A DNA stretch of 9,608 bases from Candidatus Heimdallarchaeota archaeon (GCA_015520535.1 WAPZ01000098.1:1-9608); one strand, 5' to 3'. Counted from the first letter of the stretch, positions 1 through 7,453 are shown. Notes: a model not told the origin generated them from the sequence alone. Translations and numbers: made by a program.

Positions 1-642
1 AAAACCATTGCAAAACTGCAAACGCGTTTTGACACCTTGGTTCAGCAATACCAAGCAAAAATGAAGAAAATACTTGCCAAAAAGGAGAAATATACGTTAT
101 TTTCAGGTCTACGAACGCGTATCGCCAAAATTATCTGGCAGACGCGCTGGTTTGTCTGGGACTACCTCCATAAGTTGTCCACCTGGCTGGTGGACACCGC
201 TGTCTACCTAAACGTCCATACTATCGCCATTGGCGCCTTGTCACACCATATTACGCAGATGAACGCCGGTCGACGAGTCAATGAACGGCTTCATCGGATA
301 CCTTTCGGCCGTTTTGTCCGCCTTCTCACCTATAAAGCTGCAATGCATGGTATCACCGTCCACACCGTCAATGAAGCTTATACTTCCCAAACCTGCAGCC
401 GGTGTGGCTACCGCGCCCGCGCCAATCGGCGCCAGCGCGGCTGGTTCCACTGCCAAAAATGCAACTTTCAACTCAACGCCGATGTCAATGCGGCACGCAA
501 TATTTTATGGCGCGTAATCCCGACTTCTCGGCGCAACATGCGCCAGAATGGGGATAGTGGGCTGGGCTACCCGTGGCGCGTGTCCGTGTGGAAAGGCTTC
601 CGTCCAGAAAGCCTTTCATTAAACACACGGGCATACGCCTAA
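1..642 (+). CDS. tnpB: TnpB-family RNA-guided nuclease (IS200/IS605 or IS607 type), C-terminal part, 5' end outside window
   Basis: The frame is open from base 1 with no stop, so this is the C-terminal 213 codons of a longer gene; the TTG at 37 is not a credible start. TnpB is the transposon-encoded ancestor of Cas12, an endonuclease guided by an RNA made from the element's own right end. Numbering from the first codon in the window, a Cys4 zinc ribbon is visible (C132-x2-C135, C151-x2-C154) after the family motif YTSQTCSRCG. The RuvC-III motif ADVNAARNI follows, with catalytic D161. The RuvC-II strand reads TIAIGAL, with Gly78 where most TnpBs have Glu. A candidate replacement is Glu125, in VNEAYTSQTC. 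The first catalytic Asp lies outside the window. About 50 residues follow RuvC-III, and their codons overlap the putative guide RNA. G+C is clearly higher than next door: a hand count gives 36 of 60 at 361-420 against 18 of 60 at 2641-2700. This suggests recent acquisition. Family assignment is firm; activity is inferred. Confidence 0.9.
   Translation, partial: KTIAKLQTRFDTLVQQYQAKMKKILAKKEKYTLFSGLRTRIAKIIWQTRWFVWDYLHKLSTWLVDTAVYLNVHTIAIGALSHHITQMNAGRRVNERLHRIPFGRFVRLLTYKAAMHGITVHTVNEAYTSQTCSRCGYRARANRRQRGWFHCQKCNFQLNADVNAARNILWRVIPTSRRNMRQNGDSGLGYPWRVSVWKGFRPESLSLNTRAYA
575..639 (+). repeat. long interrupted stem-loop at the tnpB 3' end
   Basis: The outer arms are 575-590 and 624-639. They pair over 16 positions with two G-U wobbles and one mismatch. 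The inner arms GAAAGGCTT (591-599) and AAGCCTTTC (609-617) pair perfectly around a 9-base loop. An unpaired hexamer (618-623) bulges on the 3' side. The right arm ends on the last sense codon of tnpB, so coding sequence and RNA structure are superimposed. This is the strongest single structure in the window and is best read as part of the TnpB guide RNA scaffold. Confidence 0.8.
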
Positions 643-652
643 ATCTCCGTCT

Positions 653-675
653 CCGAAATTCCTGTGGAATTTCGG
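653..675. repeat. perfect 10-bp palindrome with 3-base loop, likely transposon right-end hairpin
   Basis: CCGAAATTCC (653-662) and GGAATTTCGG (666-675) are exact reverse complements around TGT. The hairpin lies 11 bases past the tnpB stop, where IS200/IS605-type elements carry the subterminal hairpin recognised by their TnpA transposase. No T-run follows on either strand, so a transcription terminator is less likely. The octamer GCCTAAAT occurs on both sides of it (637-644 and 680-687). The cleavage point of the element cannot be placed exactly. Confidence 0.65.
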
Positions 676-690
676 AAAAGCCTAAATATA

Positions 691-712
691 TTAAGACAAC
701 AAAAAGTCTTAA
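691..712. repeat. short inverted repeat in the convergent intergenic strip
   Basis: TTAAGAC (691-697) and GTCTTAA (706-712) are exact reverse complements around an 8-base loop containing A5. Read on the minus strand, the loop is T5, so the site could help end transcripts of the permease gene, which stops about 150 bases earlier. It could equally be a target-site or element-edge feature, or chance in AT-rich DNA. Confidence 0.3.
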
Positions 713-767
713 AGAAGAAATAATGGCTATAAAGAACGCAACTTCCACCCACACATGTGTATTTCTC

Positions 768-801
768 TCTAAAAGCTCGTTACGTCCCATTGCCTTTTAG
801 A
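768..801 (-). terminator. weak inverted repeat downstream of the permease gene
   Basis: TCTAAAAG (768-775) and CTTTTAGA (794-801) are exact reverse complements with an 18-base loop, about 58 bases beyond the permease stop in the direction of transcription. No clear T-run follows on the minus strand. A terminator role is therefore only a positional guess. Confidence 0.2.
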
Positions 802-858
802 AGCGTGGAATGCGGTTTTTATGCATCAATTTCATCGAAATACTTCTTTAATGATGTT

Positions 859-3800
859 TTAGCCAATATAACGGAGCGCATCACTTGGGGTAATGCGTGC
901 AGCAATGTAGCCGGGAATTATTGCAGCTATAAACGCGGATCCTAATGTTATTGTCGTATATAGTGCGAGATCTGGCCATGGAATTAGAAAGATGACGGCA
1001 CCTGTGGAATTTAGTTTAATTAATGCCCAAGCTAAAATAGTTCCTGACGCAATTCCGATGACCAACCCCAAAATACCGACTATGACGAGTTCAAAGATGA
1101 CAGCCAAAATAACTTCCGATTTCTTATATCCAATGGCACGCATCATACCAATTTCACGTTTTCTAGAAGAAACTGACCGAATTGCCATTACGAGTAAACC
1201 AATGATTCCAACAACGAACCCTAAACTAGTGAATGCTTGAATAAAGAGGAAAAAACGATAATGCCCTTCAAGTTGGTCGGCAAAAATGTCATAAACAGTT
1301 TTGGTTAAAGCCCCATAATTGATATGAGTTTCATCATAAAAGCTCTTTTCAGAACTCGTTTGTGCCGGTGCATTAACCCATTTTTCGATTTCACGTGCCA
1401 AAACAGTGTTTTCTTTTGAATTAAGGGGGTATTTGGTTTTTAATAGCCAGACATTGTGTGACTCTATGTCCACACCTCCTTGTGATGTATCAAAGATAGC
1501 AAGATCTTTAGCAACTTCTTTATTGACAAATACCGCGGTTCCTGTTCTAAAACCAGATGAAAAGGATGCTGTTCTAAAGCTGGTTAAAGGGTTCGACTCT
1601 AGTATTGCTATAATTATAAATTCCGTATAGCCACCTGTTTTATTTTTTATCCACACACTTCCTCCGACATCTGAAAGAAGTGTAGGGCGGCCAGCGGTAA
1701 ACCGAAGCGCGGGACGCATTATGACAACAGGTTTTCCATTAACTTTTGCGTTTTCAGCTAGTGCTCGCCATGCAATTTCATCTTCAGCAATATTTTGTGG
1801 ATCTGTGGACTCTGAGGCATTTCCACGTTCAAATGGTTCTTTGTAGTCGATTTTTACTGTGTCATTTTCTTTTAATTTGTCCGTCCTAAGAACCAATGGA
1901 ATGGAGCGGTCTTTAGAATAATCACTCCAAAACGTTGTATTATCAACCGGATAAATTGATTCACGTGAAATATACGATGGGTCGCTTAAATTGAATTTAT
2001 TGATCACGACTTCAGTTTGTGGCGAGGCGGTGAATCCAAATACATCTGTAATGGCTGGAAAACGCTCCTTTAGTTTTGTTTCAAAGCTTAAATTTTGTGG
2101 GATTGGATTACTAGTTAAGAGTAAAATGTCGCTATCTGCACCTAATAATGCCGCGCGTCGTTGAAAACCTTGACTATCAGAGTACGCCCAGGTTGCCATA
2201 AAAACGTTTAATGTAAGAACTACTGCAAAAATAGCAAATGTTAGTGTAGATCTTGTTCGTTGCGACGCCATTTGTTTAAAAGAAATCAATGCAACCGCAC
2301 GGAACTTCCCAATGAAATAAAAGAGCTTAATCAATACAGTTGCGATTGAACGCAAATTTATTCCGACAAAAATAATAATACCGATAGTAAGTGAAAGTGT
2401 GATTGAGATAAAGAAGATTAAACCACTAAAGCCCGAGCTCCGTTCTTCAAACAGGTTCAGTACAAAGAAGATATTGAACAATGATTGTCCAATAATTCCA
2501 AATGCCAATGCATTATAAGCAACTTCTCGTGGTATATAATACGATAATACCAATGTTGCACCCAGTATGACTAATAACATGGGTATATATAATGTAGCAG
2601 CATCATCAGCCGTTTTGTAACTATTGGGATAGTCTAACGGGTTAATTTTAGAGATGAATATGAAGATTATTCCGATTATTAAGAGTGCAGCTCCCAAATA
2701 AAGCCCCTTATATCCAAGTTTCTTATCTTTTTCCTCTAATAAGCCACGCATAACACGGACAACATTTAAACGGCTGGCATGAATGGCGGGAAACACACCA
2801 ACAACAACTGCTAGTAAAAATCCCGACACAAATGAAATGATAACAAATTCGGGCTTTACGATGAGTGCAATTTTGTCAACTGGAAAATCAAAGGCCCAAC
2901 CTAGAACCTGAACAAGAAAATATCCGTACGCAATACCACCAAGTAATCCCAGAAATCCACCAATAAGACCCGTTCCCGCAAATTCTGCTAGATTTGAAAG
3001 TACAACTTGTGTAGTTTTTGTTCCAATGGCTAAACGTATCCCTGTTTCCTTTTCTCGCTCTTCTAATGTCATTAGTTGAACATTTAGAATTAAAAAAATT
3101 CCCGCCAGAACAATGAGAGATCCAAACACATTTAGAATCATATTAAAGGCTTCAAAAAGACTATCAGAAAGTTCTAATAGATCCAGTCGTCGGGTGGCAA
3201 AATGAAACCCCTTTGAACCACCGTATTGCTGCGTCGGTGCGGAATTTTTATCCGCAAGCTCTTTTAGTTTGTCGACGATTGCATCTATTTTTTCACGATC
3301 ATTCTCAATGGATTTCTCTACGTTGATTACCACAGAACTAAGGACGTTGGTCTTTGTATAGGGTTTAATTTCATTTTGTAATTGGGCTAAAGGAACATAA
3401 ATTCGTCTTCCTGCGCCTTCTTGACCCAATCCTTCATTTTTATCATATATATCTTTGGCAATAAGTTCAAATTGGAGAGTAACAATTCCCACGTTGAAAG
3501 AAACGTTAAATTTATCACCCACCTCTATATCTAATGCCGTAGCAACCTCACTGCCAATATAGGCTTCTTTTGTTGTGTCATTCCATTTTAATTGCCTAAC
3601 TGGCAATTGTTCTTTTGTATTTAAACTATAAAGGGTACCAAAGGAAGCTTCACTCGAATTCACACCGACCAGCGGAATATCAAGCTCTGTCACTCCTGTG
3701 GAAGTAATAAAAGCTGTTACTGCCAATTGTAACCTACCGCTTAAACCAATAATTCCAGAAATATTTGAAGATTCTTGTTTGAAGTAATTTTCAACAGTTG

Positions 3801-4047
3801 CATTAAAAAAGGGCTGTCCAATTGGCGTAATTTCAATGTCAACCTCCCCTAGTGGCTGAACCATAAAAAATTTGAAGCCATTATTAAGTGATGCTACCCC
3901 AATCTGAACGCCGGCAAATAATGACACACCTAAAAGGATACCAATAACAACAAATAAATTTTTTTCTTTAGCACGAATAACACTTTTAATTGCAAATAAA
4001 AATGAAAATGCATAAGATTTAACTGCTTTTGAAATAGAAACACCCAT
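859..4047 (-). CDS. large two-module FtsX/MacB-type ABC transporter permease
   Basis: This is an integral membrane protein of 1,062 residues from ATG 4047, or 1,069 from TTG 4068. Numbering from the TTG, module 1 has a membrane helix near 38-60, an extracytoplasmic MacB-PCD-like domain to about 300, then three helices (about 307-335, 358-390, 406-430). An insert of four further hydrophobic segments follows (about 453-570). Module 2 repeats the plan: helix 605-628, a ~300-residue outer domain, then three helices (937-962, 984-1016, 1031-1058). Both modules carry the cytoplasmic FtsX-type loop: EREKETGIRLAIGTK (337-351) and SRKREIGMMRAIGYK (968-982). Such permeases work with a separate ATPase in lipid or lipoprotein handling, efflux or mechanotransmission; the substrate here is unknown. 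No ATPase gene is adjacent. The ATG is preferred because GGGAAGG (4056-4062) lies 8 bases upstream. AGGAG (4072-4076) lies only 3 bases from the TTG, which remains possible. The gene is last in the block and converges on tnpB. Confidence 0.9.
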   Translation of the reverse strand: MGVSISKAVKSYAFSFLFAIKSVIRAKEKNLFVVIGILLGVSLFAGVQIGVASLNNGFKFFMVQPLGEVDIEITPIGQPFFNATVENYFKQESSNISGIIGLSGRLQLAVTAFITSTGVTELDIPLVGVNSSEASFGTLYSLNTKEQLPVRQLKWNDTTKEAYIGSEVATALDIEVGDKFNVSFNVGIVTLQFELIAKDIYDKNEGLGQEGAGRRIYVPLAQLQNEIKPYTKTNVLSSVVINVEKSIENDREKIDAIVDKLKELADKNSAPTQQYGGSKGFHFATRRLDLLELSDSLFEAFNMILNVFGSLIVLAGIFLILNVQLMTLEEREKETGIRLAIGTKTTQVVLSNLAEFAGTGLIGGFLGLLGGIAYGYFLVQVLGWAFDFPVDKIALIVKPEFVIISFVSGFLLAVVVGVFPAIHASRLNVVRVMRGLLEEKDKKLGYKGLYLGAALLIIGIIFIFISKINPLDYPNSYKTADDAATLYIPMLLVILGATLVLSYYIPREVAYNALAFGIIGQSLFNIFFVLNLFEERSSGFSGLIFFISITLSLTIGIIIFVGINLRSIATVLIKLFYFIGKFRAVALISFKQMASQRTRSTLTFAIFAVVLTLNVFMATWAYSDSQGFQRRAALLGADSDILLLTSNPIPQNLSFETKLKERFPAITDVFGFTASPQTEVVINKFNLSDPSYISRESIYPVDNTTFWSDYSKDRSIPLVLRTDKLKENDTVKIDYKEPFERGNASESTDPQNIAEDEIAWRALAENAKVNGKPVVIMRPALRFTAGRPTLLSDVGGSVWIKNKTGGYTEFIIIAILESNPLTSFRTASFSSGFRTGTAVFVNKEVAKDLAIFDTSQGGVDIESHNVWLLKTKYPLNSKENTVLAREIEKWVNAPAQTSSEKSFYDETHINYGALTKTVYDIFADQLEGHYRFFLFIQAFTSLGFVVGIIGLLVMAIRSVSSRKREIGMMRAIGYKKSEVILAVIFELVIVGILGLVIGIASGTILAWALIKLNSTGAVIFLIPWPDLALYTTITLGSAFIAAIIPGYIAARITPSDALRYIG

Positions 4048-4079
4048 TTTTTTAACCTTCCCGATCAAACTCTCCTATT

Positions 4080-4094
4080 AAAACGTTTTTAAAA
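4080..4094 (-). promoter_or_regulatory. possible archaeal TATA element and palindrome upstream of the permease
   Basis: On the minus strand TTTTAAAAAC follows AATAGGA, resembling an archaeal TATA box with a purine-containing BRE. The centre near 4090 would put transcription start near 4065, giving an ~18-base leader to the ATG at 4047. The palindrome AAAACGTTTT (4080-4089) overlaps it and could be an operator. The spacer is AT-rich throughout, so such matches come easily and the call is tentative. Confidence 0.3.
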
Positions 4095-4116
4095 TCCTAT
4101 TTTAATTATTAATGCT

Positions 4117-6417
4117 TTAGTCAAAAATCCGTTTGACATAGGTATCGATTTCTTTAAGCTCATTTTGAAGTAAATGGAGGATTTTCTTAGAAGATTTAAT
4201 ATTTCGATGCTGTTCAATGACGGTTTCACATTTTTTTCCGAGATTACTCAGTGTCCGATGGTTTAAGTCTGAAGAGTCAAAGCGTGGGATTGCAATTTCT
4301 AAGGGTTTTTTATGTAAATCACGCTGGGAGGTTAAAGGCATTACTAGTTGATTCAAAAAGTTTGAATTGAGTATTGCGCTTAAATAATACGCTTCGTCTT
4401 TATTTGACGTTGAATAATAATAGCATTTCGTATAACTAATTATTCCATTAAGTTTTTTTGGTAACTGATAAGTACGAGACATGTGATCGATAATTGATTC
4501 GACATTCACGACTGCTGCATAACATCTTTTACCACTCGCATTATAAACAACTAAATAGCGTGGATTTATTGGATGTGACGTTAATTTTCCTTGATAATCA
4601 AGCCATTCGTAAATTGAATCATGAATAGTCTCTTTTTTATGGGATTTCCATAGAACCTCGCATTGGGATAACCATTTAGAAAGAAAAGGATATCCAAATT
4701 TCGAAGCTTCAGCTGCAGTAATAATTTGGAAGTGCTTCTCTTTTTTAATAAGTGGTAATACTGCTAAAGGGAGTGGTAAACGGATGGAAAAGGGTTTCAA
4801 TTCCGATGACGAAATAATAGCATAAAGAAATTCAGCCTCAATTGGTGCATTGAGTTTGATTGTATCCCATGGCTTTTTAAATTTACGTTGCTGTGTTGTT
4901 TTTACGTTAATTAAATATGTCTCACGTACTTTCTTGTACTTACCCACATCCACAAAATAAAAGGCCATTGGGACAATGGATGCCCCTTGTCGGAAATACG
5001 GATAATAATAACTTCGTTGGTGATAAGATTTCAATTTTATGGGAGCGTTTGAAAGACGACTGGACTGTACACCAAAGGTATTAACATACAACCTCTGAGG
5101 AATGACATTGATATGTAATAAAGCTTCCTCGAGACTTATATCTCTTTTAGGGAGATTAACAATGAGTTTTTCTGAAAATATAGGATTAAGATCGGTAATT
5201 CCTGAAATATCATTGTAATTGTGGTGATAACTCTTTTTACCAAGAAAAAGACATGCGGGAATTGTAAATAAGGGATTGACCTCTTTCAAATCAACGATTT
5301 TTAAGATTTTTATGGATGGTCTTGTTTGTTGGATGCGAATCGCGTGATAATGATCACCATCAAAAAGACTGTGCGGTAACACAAAATATATTTTTCCATG
5401 TGGCTTTAAAAAATATTTTGCACACAATACTAAAAAAAGTGCCGATATATCAATTTGTGTGATCAACTGTGGCTTTATTAAAAAATTAAGCTGTTTTACT
5501 AGTTTTTTTATGTGATCTTGATAATTTTTACTCGGAATAGATCGTAAAACCACCCATGGCGGGTTTCCAATCACAAAATCGATTTTTTCGCAATATAAGG
5601 AAAAGATTTCCTTCTCCTGCTTCTTTGGATGAATCACATTTAACTGATAGATTGGTAACTGGACTCTACTAAAGTCTAATTCTTTAATACGTTCTCCAAA
5701 TGCAAGGAGATAATTCACACGACACACTAACACCGCTAAAGGATGGATATCAAAACCAATAACATGATTAAAAATGCGGATTGGTGACTCTCCGTTGTTA
5801 AGTTTATAACGAATTAAGTGAAAAATAAAAGTTCCCGAACCACATGAAGGATCCAAAAACACTTTATTCTTTAAATTTTCCAATGTCCCTATATCGTTGA
5901 GCATCCATTCAACTAACCAGTCAGGAGTGTAATATTCACCCAAATCATGACGAGTGGCTGGGCTCACTAGATCTTCATACAACCATTTTAACACGTCAAA
6001 AGAAAATTTATGAAGATCAAAGGAGTTTATGTACGAATCTAATGCTTGAATAACTGATAAAGCACGCTTATCTTGCCTTGATAATTCAATTAACCAAGAA
6101 TGTGGGTGTGTCAAAAAAAGTTGCTCTAAAAGCACCGAAGCTTGAGTAGAACTGTACGCTGTAAACGCCTTTGCTAAAAGGTAGCAAAGAATTCCAAGAT
6201 ATGTATGTTGAAGAAAAAGTTTCTTAGTCCGATTTTGATAGCCGTTGGTGTCTTCCAATAAATTAAACCAATCATTAAAAATAGAAGCGTATTGTGAGGT
6301 GTAGTCATCCCACAATTCAGATAATAAGCTAATAATTTTTTGATATTGTTCAGACATTCTACCAAAAATCGCCAGAAAACGACCTTCAGGAGTCGTTACG
6401 CTACTTTTTTCACCCAT
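4117..6417 (-). CDS. N6-adenine DNA methyltransferase, large type IIG-like form without visible nuclease domain
   Basis: This 766-residue SAM-dependent DNA methyltransferase is predicted to methylate the N6 of adenine in a specific DNA site. Visible motifs, in the gamma-type order, are motif X GEYYTPDWLVEWM (160-172), motif I FLDPSCGSGTF (187-197, SAM binding), motif II GFDIHP (221-226), catalytic motif IV NPPW (285-288) and PHSLF (348-352). Residues 1-155 are helical and acidic/hydrophobic, as in the helical leader of type IIG and ISP enzymes, and show no PD-(D/E)xK signature. Residues ~440-720 probably form the target recognition region, ending in QRDLHKKPLEIAIPRFD (698-714). The last ~45 residues look like a helical coil. 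The gene starts 18 bases after the upstream gene's stop, so co-transcription is likely. A second in-frame ATG (codon 21, at 6357) could be the true start, since neither has a good ribosome site. No restriction nuclease is adjacent, so it may be solitary or part of a scattered defence system. Recognition site unknown. Confidence 0.9.
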   Translation of the reverse strand: MGEKSSVTTPEGRFLAIFGRMSEQYQKIISLLSELWDDYTSQYASIFNDWFNLLEDTNGYQNRTKKLFLQHTYLGILCYLLAKAFTAYSSTQASVLLEQLFLTHPHSWLIELSRQDKRALSVIQALDSYINSFDLHKFSFDVLKWLYEDLVSPATRHDLGEYYTPDWLVEWMLNDIGTLENLKNKVFLDPSCGSGTFIFHLIRYKLNNGESPIRIFNHVIGFDIHPLAVLVCRVNYLLAFGERIKELDFSRVQLPIYQLNVIHPKKQEKEIFSLYCEKIDFVIGNPPWVVLRSIPSKNYQDHIKKLVKQLNFLIKPQLITQIDISALFLVLCAKYFLKPHGKIYFVLPHSLFDGDHYHAIRIQQTRPSIKILKIVDLKEVNPLFTIPACLFLGKKSYHHNYNDISGITDLNPIFSEKLIVNLPKRDISLEEALLHINVIPQRLYVNTFGVQSSRLSNAPIKLKSYHQRSYYYPYFRQGASIVPMAFYFVDVGKYKKVRETYLINVKTTQQRKFKKPWDTIKLNAPIEAEFLYAIISSSELKPFSIRLPLPLAVLPLIKKEKHFQIITAAEASKFGYPFLSKWLSQCEVLWKSHKKETIHDSIYEWLDYQGKLTSHPINPRYLVVYNASGKRCYAAVVNVESIIDHMSRTYQLPKKLNGIISYTKCYYYSTSNKDEAYYLSAILNSNFLNQLVMPLTSQRDLHKKPLEIAIPRFDSSDLNHRTLSNLGKKCETVIEQHRNIKSSKKILHLLQNELKEIDTYVKRIFD

Positions 6418-6435
6418 ATTCCATCAATCATGCGT

Positions 6436-7446
6436 TCATGAAATTTTATAGTTTTTTGCTATGGATAGGGCAGATTTAATGGCTTCATCAGTAACTGAAA
6501 GCGGAAGCACACATCCACCCGCAATTATCACTTGGTTACGGGGGAAATTCTCAGTAAATAGCTCATTAAGATGCATTTCAATTTCGTCTTTATTGTTGTT
6601 TTTCAAAATACTGCCGTCAACACCACCAATCAGGCCGCCGGCGAATTTTTTTGCGGCTTCTGCCATAGATGGTGATGTTGTTCGATCATGCCAATTAATT
6701 CCTGCCTTTTTAATTCGAGTTTCGAATAGCAACTTCAACGCATATTCAAACGCTGGGTTTGAGCCATGGAGGTGTAATATCACATATTGTGCTTTTCGGG
6801 AAATGGAAAGTAGTAATTTCTTCAAAAAATCATATTCAAATCGTTTTAGAGCTTGAGAATCAAGTGTTTGAGTCGAAAAGTGTTGTGTTGCCAAGAAAAT
6901 CCCCATCGCACCTTGTTCTAGTGCAGCCTCTGTATAATCTAATGTGGTCGCATATATTTCTTTGAGTCCTTCGTAAATAAGCTCTCCGTTTTGTTGAATA
7001 TGATTTATTATCCTTGGATCCATTTTTGATGCGGTCATAAAAGGAGAAAACACCGTCATAAAGATTGGCGTCTTATTGCCTATTATTCTTGCGGTTTTTT
7101 CTAAGGCTTTTAGTTGTTTCCCGAATTCTCCGTCCGTACCATCTACCGCGGCAATCTCTTCCCAATCATCTAACCGCTTAATTCGACATTCGCGACAACT
7201 ACGAGAACCGGTTTCTGGGTCGTATGGCCCTACACGACATCCGAAATCAACGACAGAAAAACGTCCGTGGGGAGAGAATTTCAAAAAATCAAAATTAAAT
7301 TTATTTAACCAATTTGTATGGGACTTAACTAATCCTTCAACAGTTTTGTCGTATTCTGGAAAATGTTTCCAAAAAGAAACGGGTAATTCTTCATTATTTT
7401 CTCCTAAAAATGTCAAATCTAACAGTTCAAATTTGTCTAGTGGCAT
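6436..7446 (-). CDS. uroporphyrinogen decarboxylase-superfamily protein (UroD/MtaA-like), not HemE
   Basis: This 336-residue protein belongs to the UroD/MtaA/MetE-type TIM-barrel superfamily, which includes uroporphyrinogen decarboxylase and the zinc-dependent methyltransferases of methanogenesis and demethylation. Evidence is the C-terminal half: YVILHLHGSN (221-230), NWHDRTT (251-257), GGLIGGVDGS (270-279) and IIAGGCVLPLSVTDEAI (307-323). The arginine-rich N-terminal porphyrin-binding motif of true HemE is absent. Instead there is VDFGCRVGPYDPETG (66-80) followed by CRECR (84-88). MtaA-type enzymes bind zinc with HxC...C; here H225, H227 and C312 occupy comparable places and may be a variant site. 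The substrate is unknown; methyl transfer or decarboxylation of a small molecule is inferred from the fold only. The gene starts 23 bases after the beta-CASP stop, behind a good Shine-Dalgarno site, which supports the ATG chosen and an operon with the nuclease. Similar proteins are usually annotated only as 'uroporphyrinogen decarboxylase family'. Confidence 0.8.
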   Translation of the reverse strand: MPLDKFELLDLTFLGENNEELPVSFWKHFPEYDKTVEGLVKSHTNWLNKFNFDFLKFSPHGRFSVVDFGCRVGPYDPETGSRSCRECRIKRLDDWEEIAAVDGTDGEFGKQLKALEKTARIIGNKTPIFMTVFSPFMTASKMDPRIINHIQQNGELIYEGLKEIYATTLDYTEAALEQGAMGIFLATQHFSTQTLDSQALKRFEYDFLKKLLLSISRKAQYVILHLHGSNPAFEYALKLLFETRIKKAGINWHDRTTSPSMAEAAKKFAGGLIGGVDGSILKNNNKDEIEMHLNELFTENFPRNQVIIAGGCVLPLSVTDEAIKSALSIAKNYKIS

Positions 7447-7453
7447 GTTCTTT

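Larger units (their letters stand above)
517..675 (+). ncRNA. putative omega RNA (reRNA) scaffold overlapping the tnpB 3' end
   Basis: Three strong hairpins follow each other across the 3' end of tnpB and just past its stop. Hairpin A has outer arms ATCCC 517-521 and GGGAT 551-555, enclosing a perfect 6-bp stem GGCGCA 530-535 / TGCGCC 539-544. Hairpin B is a long interrupted stem at 575-639. Hairpin C is a perfect 10-bp stem at 653-675. In TnpB systems the guide RNA comes from exactly this place, overlapping the end of tnpB and running to the element's right end, with the guide taken from flanking DNA. Location and folding support the call. The 5' end, processing sites and exact 3' boundary cannot be read from the sequence. 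Any guide would start somewhere after 675. Confidence 0.5.

Noticed and set aside
37..39. TTG as the start of tnpB
   Set aside because: The frame is open back to base 1, family proteins are much longer, and the first RuvC Asp would be missing. The gene is cut by the window edge.
653..675. Hairpin as a rho-independent-type terminator
   Set aside because: No T-run follows the stem on either strand, and its place just past tnpB fits a transposon right-end hairpin better.
751..760. Perfect palindrome ACACATGTGT
   Set aside because: Ten bases only, isolated, with no neighbouring copy and no gene start nearby; likely chance.
5950..6417. PD-(D/E)xK nuclease at the N-terminus of the methyltransferase, making it a full type IIG restriction enzyme
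   Set aside because: No D...(D/E)xK pattern of that kind is visible in the first ~155 residues, which look like the helical leader only.
6461..6856. 131-codon open frame on the + strand opposite the UroD-like gene
   Set aside because: It lies wholly within a well-supported minus-strand gene, and its translation shows no recognisable domain or ribosome site.
6436..7446. Naming the UroD-like gene hemE
   Set aside because: The N-terminal arginine-rich porphyrin-binding motif is absent and no other haem genes are nearby.
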